In this document: positions 51,780 through 62,042 of the stretch, in pieces | How the letters are laid out: each line of letters begins with the position of its first letter | Numbering within the stretch: position 1 is the stretch's first letter | Source of the DNA: Membranipora membranacea | Lineage: Eukaryota; Bryozoa; Gymnolaemata; Cheilostomatida; Membraniporidae | Length of the DNA stretch: 64,000 nt | Assembly: GCA_914767715.1 (NCBI GenBank) | Contig: OU612068.1 | Location: forward strand, 2,666,001-2,730,000 | Direction: 5' to 3' | The notes under the pieces: generated by a model | Databases searched by the model: none | What the model saw: only the letters and a program-made list of their open reading frames with translations | Told to the model about the DNA's origin: nothing | Program-made: the position numbers and the translations under genes

Positions 51780-52431
51780 CCGATCATTACAAAGGAATAA
51801 CAAGAATAAGATACTGCGTTTTATAGGCCAACATGATGGAGATATTGAAACATTGCCGTTCAAGCTCATATTTGACGGAATTGGATTGCCAATAAATCGC
51901 AAGAGACGCATGAAATACAGAGCTATATCTAATCAGGTTAACAAAAAGTCTAACCGAGCGACCTCACATGGTGAGACAGCTAACAGTGAAAGAGGAAGGA
52001 CTGACAAGCCTGGCAGGCGACTATGGCAGAGTGTAAGAGTATCTGTAATTGGGGTCTGATATATGATGTATAATATATATAATATATAATTTGCGAAATC
52101 TGATACAGAATATCCAAAGTGCAATAAATACAATATGATATATGCTAAGCGATATATGACATACAATTGTTAATGTACGATTTATGATTTATGATGTGTG
52201 ATATATGATATATATAATATGATTTTTGATGTTATTAGTCATGTAAATTGTCGATCGATGGAGCAGATTAAAAAGCTTTATACTTTTTCGTAACTCTTTT
52301 CTATTGTTTCCTTTTCCTGTTATACATCATTTAAACTGACCCATCAGAGAGCTTCTGGCTATCAGGATCAGAATGACACATCAGATATAAACAGTCAAAG
52401 ACTGATGAAACAAATAATAAAAAATGAATAA
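51780..52431 (+). CDS. Two 3'-terminal exons of a plus-strand gene of unknown function
   Basis: Exon 51780-52032 has a good acceptor (TTTTTCCCAG) and donor (AGT|GTAAGA) and an open frame across 84 codons, including NKILRFIGQHDGDIETLPFK and LIFDGIGLPINRKRRMKYRA. It ends in phase 0. It joins an exon at 52348-52431 (acceptor CCATCAG) that encodes RASGYQDQNDTSDINSQRLM and a few more residues, then stops at TAA. AATAAA-like signals follow directly. The order hydrophobic-rich block then Lys/Arg-rich, Ser-rich tail is unlike a chance frame, but I do not recognise the family. Alternatively the first exon runs on to a stop at 52059. These exons may be the C terminus of the membrane protein that starts at 34082. 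The gene converges with the MOV10-family gene, whose stop is 310 bp away. Confidence 0.5.
52060..52225. repeat. Imperfect TATGA-type simple repeat
   Basis: An AT-rich tract of variants of ATATGATATATAATATA within the intron between the two 3' exons. Likely a decayed microsatellite; no other function is indicated. Confidence 0.5.
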
Positions 52432-52741
52432 AATGAATATGAAGACGATTTCTCATCAGTGGAAAGTGTTTCACAATCCACAGCTACACAACACATGAAC
52501 AGATAATCAAGGAAATCGGCAAATTAAATAAAGCGAAGTCCGTTCGAAGTTATCAATTAAAACAGCACATCAAATAAGTATTTGTCCACACATATATACA
52601 TAAGTTTACTCCTGGCCTACTCTACGGTGGAGAGTTTTATCTGAAGTTAACCAGTGACCATTGATTAATGCTGTCAATCCAAACATGGACAATTCATCTG
52701 TGTAGTATGTTGTGCTGATACTGTCCATATTCAGTACCGAA

Positions 52742-55700
52742 TCACTCTCTTGCTCTTGGGTCCCAGGTGTCATCAACCATCTGTTGATATTCACTATAGG
52801 GTTGCTCCTTATCTGGAACCATCAATATTATAGGTATAAGCTCTTACGCAATTTTCACATCATTTGAGATCTATACTGCGTGGATTCTAAACATCACTGT
52901 TTACAAAAATAAAAAGAAGTTTTCTAGGCTATATTGGGAAAAGGTATCAAACTACTTCGACGATACTGATATAACACTTCAAAATGCATAACGAGGTCAG
53001 CTTTTATGACGCCGCTAAACTTTCGGGACCAACTGTCGCACAATGAACCAGCTGTTTACCTGCAGATCCAGCAGCCTGGTGATCTGTTGGTACACTGCTC
53101 TCTTCAGCTGGCTCCTCAGCTGCTCTGATGAGCTTCTCCAGGTCCTCCAGAGAAGGTTCCCCCGTGTATCCACCATTATCAATAATGAATTTAATCAGCG
53201 TCCGCCAATGGGGATCAAGAATAAGCACTTCTGGATTTCCAACAACTATCAGCAATGCCGTGGCCCTTGTGACAGCTACGTTAAATCTCTGAAATTTAAA
53301 AGAATGTACAATATGCACGTAAGTAACTCGGCACAGGATATATTGCTCAAGTAGATTACCCACCCACCCACGCTCAACAGCATTTAATAATCAGGCACCA
53401 AGTACTGATGTAGTTAATTTTACAGTAAAAAATGTCAAGCCATTCTTGGTAAAAGTTGTGGGTTACACTAACAGCTTAGAAGGATTTGATTATGAAAGTC
53501 TTGGGCAACTACAGCACTATAGCTACCTGTATATACAATGCATTGGTCTATGGGTAGCCTAGTTCGCTACATGATCTATCATGATTCATCAGTTTAATAA
53601 TGATTGAACTGGGAAGAAGAACTCATTATCAAAGCACCATTTGTAATTGAAGCTTAAAACTACTGGGCTTATAATGCCAGGGCATCAGCAAGGATCTGAC
53701 GGCGATTCATCACAGTGTGGTTTTAGGGCTGCCTGCATGTCTTTTGGTGGTTTCACTCACACTGAGCAAAATCCAAATTATGTAATAACCTTTTTGTTAG
53801 TGAGAAAGCCAAGTTTAGCTTTTATACTCTCATCCTCACACAGAGCATTCTGACTTCTTACTGTACTGATTATTATCACCTCTCGTTCATCTCCCTGAAA
53901 CTTCTCCACCGAGCCCACCTCTATATCAGTACAACGTCTCGATCGGCGCCTCTCTTTTCTATCTTGAGCATCAAGATTTTTGAGGGCTATTCTTATCTTC
54001 TTCACCTAAGATCACAATACATTATTCTCAACTGAGCACATATCATTGCAGCTGAACTTTCATTTTTCATAACCTGAACATAATATAGCCCAACTAATAT
54101 AGTGCACAAAATGTTGATTGGGGCCAACAATTGTGTATTGTAAATTGTATTTGTACATTCATAATTATTAATTGAAGTGGGAAGCAACATGATAGTACTT
54201 AAAAGTTTACAGCATTTTAAACCGGGCGCTTCTAAAACTTGTGTCCGGAACTATAATAATTCATAACAAATGTAAAAAACTGCTATTCCTCTTCTCTGTC
54301 TTTGCTTTCGTAGGTTGGGGGTGGGTCTGTGCGCATCTCTCACATTACGCTGCACTGTCCTTTCATCCATTAGGGGTGACTGCAATAAATATTATAGTTG
54401 ATATTATTTTACCTGTTGAAGGTATGGTGCGATGATTCCGATATCCTTGGCTGTCACATAAGGCTCTCTCTCATATGGCAAGAGGTTCTTGACCCAGTTT
54501 TCGACTTCCATCACCTCGAAAGGATTAAACCAAGATGGGCTGTCCCCTTCCTTTGCCTCTCTTCCAGAGTTCACACCGTGAAATATCATAGGAAACTGGG
54601 CTTGTTTAGCTTTCTCTGAAAGATGCTAAAATCGATAATAATACTGATAATAATAAATAACTTAGGGACTCTCTTACACATCTCAGCAAAATTTCGTAGT
54701 ATGAACTTCAAATAAAAATGTTGTCAGCTTCTTAGCTGTTAGTTTGATTTCCAAAGCACAAACCCTCGAACTTATATACTCTGAAGAAATTTAGCTCAAC
54801 AAGTGCAGGTTGTCTGGGCTTAATTTATGATCCTAAATACAGCTCTACTTCTGACTCCTTAATGCAGAGGTTCTTACAATGTTGGTTTAAAAAAATACAC
54901 GTGTATTGGTATAAATCGCAAAGTTCAATCACTCACCTCATTCCGAAGAATGGGTGGCGAAGTAGTTTGTGCCTTAAGGGGGCGGCCTCATTGTTGCGGC
55001 AAATAGCTTTTAGTTTGCAGGCATATCGTAGGCTCGTAGCACACCTGGAGATCCAACATGTCCCAGTAGTCTACAGTGGCGTTTGAACCCACAAACTTCA
55101 ACTCTTGCATGCTGAAGTCCGATGCTCTAACCGACTGAGCCACCTCCTACTCATAAGGTTAATTCTCATATTTTGCAAAGATATAATTTGAAATTACAGT
55201 CTCATCTGAATCAAGATTTTTTTTGGATTAAACTCCTGAAAGGCAGGTTCAACCGATATGTGGGATGTGAATATGAAACATTATATCAACAAGAAATCGA
55301 GGGTCAAGAAAAAATGAGTTACATCTCACCTTCCATTTACAAAATTTTTCTCTCTGCCCTTTGTCTGCACAAGCTATCAGTTCTCCGTCATAGAAGAGCT
55401 CATTGGGTATCTTCATAATACTCGGGTGGGAGCGGAAACTTCGCAAAAGTTTGGTGACAAATCTTGAGTTATATTTGTTATTGTCGGCTTCCCTCCAAAA
55501 TGGTCCTCCTCTTGAGTTCATAAGCCTTTCGAGCAGGCTAACAGCTAAAATGCAGAGGCAAATGATGCATTTTGTTTTGTAGAGAATATGAAAGCACAGA
55601 CCCAGAGTGGAGGCACACCGGGACAGAAAATCACCTGTAGGCTTTAATGATACCTTGAAAACTGCTGCAACTTTCTTTACTACATAAATGAAATGATTGA

Positions 55701-58700
55701 TGAAGCTTCTTTCTATTATCAAGATGATTTTATATATTATGAAAAGACTACTAACATAGACCAAGCTCTTTAGCCCTATCAGAATGTATAACTGGCCCCA
55801 ATTGTTGGGGGTCACCTGCCAACACCACCTGTCCTGGGTTTGCAGAATTAAGATTTAGTAGGCTCAATGGTATCAGAGTCTCTGGTTCTGTGGCAAAGCC
55901 AGCCTCATCAATAAATAGATGAGTGAAATAGTTATTCAGCTCTGCGGAGACTAACCTGCAACCAGATTAACAAACAGAACAATATCGCCATGATCTTAGA
56001 ATCTGGAGGCAATAAATGGACATAAATAGTCTGAAAGGTTTTGTGTTTGCAATGCGGATCGATCTGACAGTAAGGAGTATTTTAATTGCAAGATGCCTCA
56101 GATACCGATCGATGCAAATAAAAGTTAGCTTCTCTCTACCTACCTCCCCGCTGTAGACAGTGTGCAGACAACTACTGGTTTGGCCATTATTTTCTCTTTA
56201 GGCGGATATACCAGCTTCTTTGACAGTTCAGATATATTTGAGACACCTCGAATCTGAACAGAATATTTGAGATTGAGATACACTGGAACTTCCAAATCTT
56301 GTTCTTTATTTGAACAATTTTGATGACCATGACCTTTTAGGAACCAATAGCAATATATATTTGTATGGTGTAAAGTTCTGCTATTCAAAGTTGTTTGTTA
56401 TTCCCATCCGTTGACATCCCCTTTGAGGGTTTAGTACAAAGCATAATATGTATTCTAAGTGCTCAGACCATTGCATTGCGAGTTTATTTCACTAAATTAC
56501 ACTAAATTTAAATTGTAAACGTAGTGTTGGTATTGTACTGCTACTAACACGCATTTGCAGACGTCTGAGCACTTATACTACACAGTATGAGGCGTACGAT
56601 TTTGTTAAGGGTAATATTGGAATATGATGTAAAACTGATGCCTAATGCTGATTGTGATGATCTCTCTCTTTTTGAATTTCATTAAATACTTTTCACGTTA
56701 AACTATTATTTTTATTGCAAATAAGGTCAATAATATACATTTATCAATGTATCTTGATCGATTATAATGTACACATCAATCAATCAATACTGGGAATTCT
56801 TCGGGATACAAATACTATAAGAATATTGATACTGTTACAAAATATGATGATAAGGAGCGGCCGTGGTGCAATGGATAGAGCATGGGTCTTTCAATCGAGA
56901 GGTCCCGTATCACGGTGGTGTCAGGAAGGGCATCCGACCTCAAATGCTCCTGTGCCACGCTAGTCTATAAAGTCCGTAGACCCATACTGATGATACCGGA
57001 AACAAAGAAACCGAAAAACATCTAGCTTTTTCACACGGTATCACAGGGTATCGAGAGTATAAACAAACGTGAGTTTTTTTACCAAATAGGATGATAAGGC
57101 ATTTTGAAAAAGAGATCAGATGAGTAACAAACCTTATGGTCGTAATGTTCAAAAGGTCTGGTTGTAGCATGTAATCTAAGTATACAGCGATGAGGGATGT
57201 AATCGAGAAGGCCTGTTGTGATGAGATCAGCAGCGCTGTTGGATGGAGTGCATACCAAGATTTTTGAGCATTTTATCATTCTGTGTACCTGAAGAAATAT
57301 GGAAGAAATAATGGATGAATATCAGGATATTAGGAATATCAAGAAAAATTTATCTCTGTTCGAATATTGTATACCAGGTGCATCTTATCTGAATATATCT
57401 CATGGCAACTACAATGTCTGAACATTCCAGTGATAATGGATACATGAAATTGACAAAATAAAAGAATAACATGACGATAAAAGCCTCTTGTTATAATACC
57501 TGTTTGATTGCCTCTACCAGGGTGAAAGTCTTCCCAGTTCCAGGAGGGCCATATATGATATAAGGGGCGGGTCTTGAGGTGCCGTTGACTATGTTTTTAA
57601 CCGCCCCCATCTGTTCTTTGTTACTTGAGATCTCATTGTTGATGAAGCTTGGATAGAGAAATTACGATATGTGTTACTAACAAGTTTTGTTAGAAGGTTG
57701 CAGGACCAATAAATATTTTGGACTGTTAAAAGATTTGAACGCTTTGAGTTGGCTGCAACAATAGCCTATCTGTCTCGCAGACTAAATTAAAAATAACAAA
57801 TTGGAACGCAGACTGCTACAAGGAGTCTGCCTCATGGGATAAAGTGGCATCAACTATCATATTACTTTTAAAAAACCTTTCACTCACCTGATACTATGTG
57901 TTGGTGCCCGTGTTGTACGAGGTAAAGGTGATACTGGAAACAGTAAGTGCTTCATTCTTCGCTCGACAGCCAAATCTACAGCCTGATGCATTATTCTCAG
58001 GGGAAGACGATTTAGTCTGAACAATATCTCAAATGTTATTCCCTTAGTATCAATGTAATCATCTAGTTCGTCCAGAAACCTGTGAGAAATATAGTAGAGT
58101 ATAACAAAAAATCAAAAAAACTTATAAGCTGAACGGCATTGTTAAGATTCCCAATTGTGAAAAATTAATTAGATTTTTTTCTTACCTCAATGATTAACAA
58201 GATAATTGGGAGTTCCCCTATAGGATGGGGGCAACTAATACGCCATTTTTTGATTAACCTCAATAAGTAGGAATTAAGAGGTTTTAAGTAACTACAATCA
58301 GTTGCTGGGAAAACCATGGGCAGGGCAAAAACTTTATAGGTGGAAATTCGGCCTCGTTACCTTAGGAAAGGCGCAAGATTTAGCACCAGCCACACATCGC
58401 ATACACATAAGTCACCTTTCACACATTGAGAAATACAATGAAATAAGTAGTACTTTAGGCGTTTTTTCTGTTAATTAGTTAAAAGGAACAAGAAAGACCC
58501 GCGAACAGAGGAGATTAATAAATTAGCATAACTTGCTATAAAGGTGCACCGAGGAACTTGATGATGCATGAGCTGAGATAGTGCAACTACAAAATATGAG
58601 GCTCTAAGGCCAGGCTAAAGTTAGTAAAAATTACAAAGTATAACACCAATGAACTAGTTCATTGATAACATTTATAAGCATTATTAAATAACTGAGCCTT

Positions 58701-61700
58701 GTCACATTGCTCGAAAAAAAATGAGTTCTTTAGGTACAAAAAAGTCTGTTTATTCTTCTTATTAATAAACTACAGAGATACTTAAACAGATACATATACT
58801 CACATCGGGTGGAAGATAATGAAGACATTATCCTGTGAGACGTACACCACGCCTCCCTCGTACATGTACTTGTTGCCGCTCACATTTGGTACGGCAAAGA
58901 TACGATCACCCTTACATACTGATGGCCGCTTCTCAAGGAGTCCTGGTAACTAATAAGAAGAGAGGAGATTATCAAAAGATTTGCTGGACTTCATCACAAA
59001 CTTTGAAGCGGAGAGAGTTATCCACTGTTTGGTACACTTGGCTACTCTTTATACTGGGGTTCTTTTTACTACATGACGGATGTGCAAACATACAGTGCAC
59101 CTTTGCTGTTTTTAGTTCTGTTTTGCAAGAACCTGGCTAGGACTAGTGCTCAGACAGCTACAATGCTACATTATCAAACACTGATAATGTAATGCATTCA
59201 GGCTGGACTAGGGAGATTGGCCAGCACTATATCAGGAATGACTGCCGGTGACTGCCATTGTCACCTTTGATAATATAATCTTTAATAAAATGTCATTACT
59301 TTTTGAGTAAGCTGAGAAAATTGAGCTTAAAAGCTTCTGACATTTCATTCTCGTATAGGCCATTGTCTAATAAGGCCGGCATAAACATTACCTTGAGGAT
59401 AAATCTTGGTTCATCGTCGGTGCTTCGTAGATTATCCTGAAGTAGCTTGGCCTTTGTTTCATTGTAGCTACTGATATCACTTTCCAGCTGTAGCTCCTCA
59501 AGATAGAGCAGATTATGGAATGTTACTTTGTACTGTGCGGCACTTGTTGCACTTGCTGCACTTGTTGCAGCTTTTGCACTTGTTGCACCTGTTGCATTGC
59601 CCCCAAGTATCAATTTTTTCCTGTCCATATCAATAACATATAATTTTATAGAAAGCCATATTGATTTTGAGAGGAATAGCTGAGCAGACATCGCCAACTG
59701 TGTCAAGATATCCCATAGAGTTATTATATACTATATAGTATATAATAACTCTATGAGATATCCTCACACACACAGACCATAGACACGAAAAAAGTACAAC
59801 ACCTAGAAGTTACTGCATTTTTTGTCAATACAGCTTCACAACAAAACCTCATTTATTTCAGCTCCACCACTCTGGGTTGTGTGCATCTTGGTTATATTGT
59901 ATTTTAATTATTAACTATTTGCCTTTTTTTCCAAGACTTTAATTGCTGATGATAAGTAAGCAGTAAGTTTTTGATGGTAGGTTTGAAATCTCTAGCTTTG
60001 CAGTACCTGGCATTTTAGAGACAATTGATACATAACAACAGAATGTAATTTGCAAACCATTTTGAAACTGGATTTAAAGAAAATTTAAAACCTTAAGTGA
60101 TATGATGAACAGCCATTTTCATTGATGAACAGTAATACCTTTCAGAGATAAGCTGATGTAACACATGAGAACTGAAGATCCTCTTTTATATATTGAGTAA
60201 TTCATTATATTATTCGTACCTTAAAATGTGAGGCCAATTTTCTAACACTCTAAGGTGTTGAGGAATGTTGTATCGTGGCAGTTGCTTGGTATACACCAGT
60301 TGTTCAGGATTATCTGCAGCTCTTTTTCTATTAAAAATATATCAACATTGATATGAGTTGTAGCAGAGTTGCAAGTTGCAGAGTTGCAAAGCTTGAATGG
60401 CCTAAAATACATAACATATTATAATGCACCCTTGCAGTTAAAATGAAAGTTATTATTATCAAAGCTCAATAATGTTCCTTGATGAGATATCTTGTTCTGA
60501 AACTGCTGGGAAAAGTTACTCGGACATCGAGATTTAACTATAAGGACATGTATCGCTGATCGTTAGAGAGGGTCGGGCCTTCTGGTCTGCAGGATCGACT
60601 GGCGGGGGCTTTGTGGGAGGGTGGTGGGTAGGTGGTGTAGGTGGTTTGGTTTCCCTTGGCTATCTGGGCGAACCGGTGTGGTCTCAGTTTTATTCAATCG
60701 GGTGGTCGCCACTCTAGTCATTCATTGCATGGACTAACGGACCATCATTATTATTATTAGTTATTGCAGGAACCTAATACAAAGAGAACATTTTTTAGTA
60801 CAAGCACATGCACAGAATGGCTTTGTCTTAAATTACACGTGTGGTAACAAAGTGAACATGATTTATCTGAGTAGGACATACAAACAGTGGGTCAACCATC
60901 CACTTGATTGCTATATTATTTCTATAATTTGTTTTCGCTACGAGTCGTTTGAACTCAATCAAATTTCCTAGACAGTATATGCAAGCCAAGGTAACAGTAT
61001 AAGCCTATGAGTGAACATTATATCGATATAAATCCCAATTTGTCTCATAAGCTGAAAAGTACTCACTTTCCGAAAAAGTCATCTAACCAAATAATGGTCA
61101 GTTTGTTTTTTCTCCAATCTTGTGGCGGTCCTGACCAGTCATTAATGTTATCCTGGATGGATCCTTCTAATTCCGGATATAGTTCTCGATCATCCTCTAG
61201 CACAAAGTCGTAATTTATATACCTTCGCTTTTCATGCTTTACTCCATCGATGTTAAAATTGAACTGAACCGAGATGGGCACACTTCCACTCCGTTTGATG
61301 TGAGTCGAGTCATGTTTTAAGGGTAGATGAATGCTAACTGTGTACATCTCTGAAATGCATATCAACACTTGATGATTAGGATTCAGGTTTTGGAATGTCC
61401 GTTCAGACGCCCTCAACAATTAGCATACCATATCTGACATGCAAACCGAAAGGTGCTGGTATACTCCTATATCCGTTCCAGGGTTCAAAGTTCCATTAGT
61501 TTCAGTTTATAGGTCATAAACGATGGATATAAGGATATCGATGCTCTAAGTTGATAAGATCCACCAAATAATCTTACCTTGAGGTCTTAGCCATTTACAT
61601 GATCCTCCTGAGCTCAGACCCAGTTCATCTTTAGGGATCAGTTTTGTGTAAGGGTTATCTTCCTTGAATTTCACATTGTAAGAGTCAAATCTCACACGTT

Positions 61701-62042
61701 TTGAGCTAAAAGTATTTCTGATATCAAAGTGGATGTCTAACTTTGTGAAGTTTGAAAGTATAATTAGCACTTTTTTCCCTTGAATGCTTTGTAGATAGTT
61801 ACTAGCTGGTGCAGGATCAAGTCTATGGTCGATCTCTATGCTACCGCAATCACTGTAAAAAACAAGAAACTCAGAAATAAAACCATGCATCAAAGTTAAG
61901 AAAGAAAGCTGACTATTTTTTGTTTTTTCACAGCGACTGCATACATTGATCTGTGTTGGAAAATGAAATACAAGCTCATTACACAATGTCAGCCTCAGTA
62001 CACATACCTGCTGATGTATTCTGAGGAATCAAACGCTGCCAT
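52742..62042 (-). CDS. MOV10: MOV10-family superfamily 1 RNA helicase, 16 exons, about 941 residues, complete
   Basis: An ATP-dependent 5'-to-3' RNA helicase; relatives (MOV10, MOV10L1, Armitage, SDE3) act with Argonaute proteins in silencing and retroelement control in cytoplasmic granules. Exons in order: 62042-62008, 61852-61578, 61349-61067, 60327-60220, 59620-59392, 58949-58804, 58079-57888, 57647-57500, 57288-57133, 56253-56144, 55955-55756, 55544-55330, 54625-54413, 54005-53790, 53288-53060, 52812-52742. All junctions are GT-AG and in phase. The N-terminal half has a family-type region ([36 protein letters not shown]). Helicase motifs: Walker A GPPGTGKT (about 456-463), Ia [16 protein letters not shown] (about 577-580), [11 protein letters not shown] (608-615), [11 protein letters not shown] (about 803-812), [12 protein letters not shown] (843-852). 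The start gives [11 protein letters not shown]; the stop is TGA at 52744-52742. Human MOV10 has 1003 residues. Assignment to MOV10 rather than MOV10L1 is uncertain. Confidence 0.93.
54940..55151 (-). mobile_element. tRNA-derived SINE in a MOV10 intron
   Basis: On the minus strand the head (55148 to about 55070) has a tRNA-like layout: box A TGGCTCAGTCGG, box B GGGTTCAAACGCC, and a short acceptor pairing GTGGC with GCCAC. A unique body runs to about 54940. It has the same orientation as the host gene and lies between exons 12 and 13. The family is not named here; the 3' boundary is approximate. Confidence 0.6.
56854..57012 (+). mobile_element. tRNA-derived SINE in a MOV10 intron (antisense to the gene)
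   Basis: The head GCGGCCGTGGTGCAATGGAT contains a box A-like sequence, with a weak box B around GAGAGGTCCCGTATCAC. It is followed by GTCAGGAAGGGCATCCGACC, a module I recall as widespread in animal SINE and LINE tails. It ends near an A-rich stretch (AACAAAGAAACCGAAAAAC). It lies in the intron between exons 9 and 10. Confidence 0.65.
59570..59600 (-). repeat. In-frame simple repeat in MOV10 exon 5
   Basis: Within exon 59620-59392 the codons GCA, ACA and AGT recur and encode a low-complexity Ala-Thr-Ser stretch ([20 protein letters not shown]) between the splice acceptor and the conserved [13 protein letters not shown] region. It keeps the frame. It looks like a lineage-specific expansion in a linker. 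Confidence 0.65.
59707..59762. repeat. Long AT-rich palindrome in a MOV10 intron
   Basis: Positions 59714-59755 are a perfect 42-bp palindrome centred on CTATATAG, with no loop. The symmetry continues outward to GATATC on both sides with one mismatch, 56 bp in all. It lies about 90 bp upstream of the acceptor of exon 5. Confidence 0.8.
60540..60757 (+). repeat. Possible 3' fragment of a non-LTR element with an (ATT)n tail
   Basis: A GC-richer block, unlike the surrounding AT-rich intron, ends in four ATT units followed by AGTTATTGCAGG. Such a block with a short ATT tail is typical of 3' ends of some LINEs, but no coding sequence is present, so this is a weak call. It lies in the intron between MOV10 exons 3 and 4. 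Confidence 0.3.

Noticed and set aside
55249-55815. 188-codon minus-strand frame as a single gene
   Set aside because: Only its second part (55544-55330) is coding, as MOV10 exon 12; the rest is intron read-through into the preceding exon in another frame.
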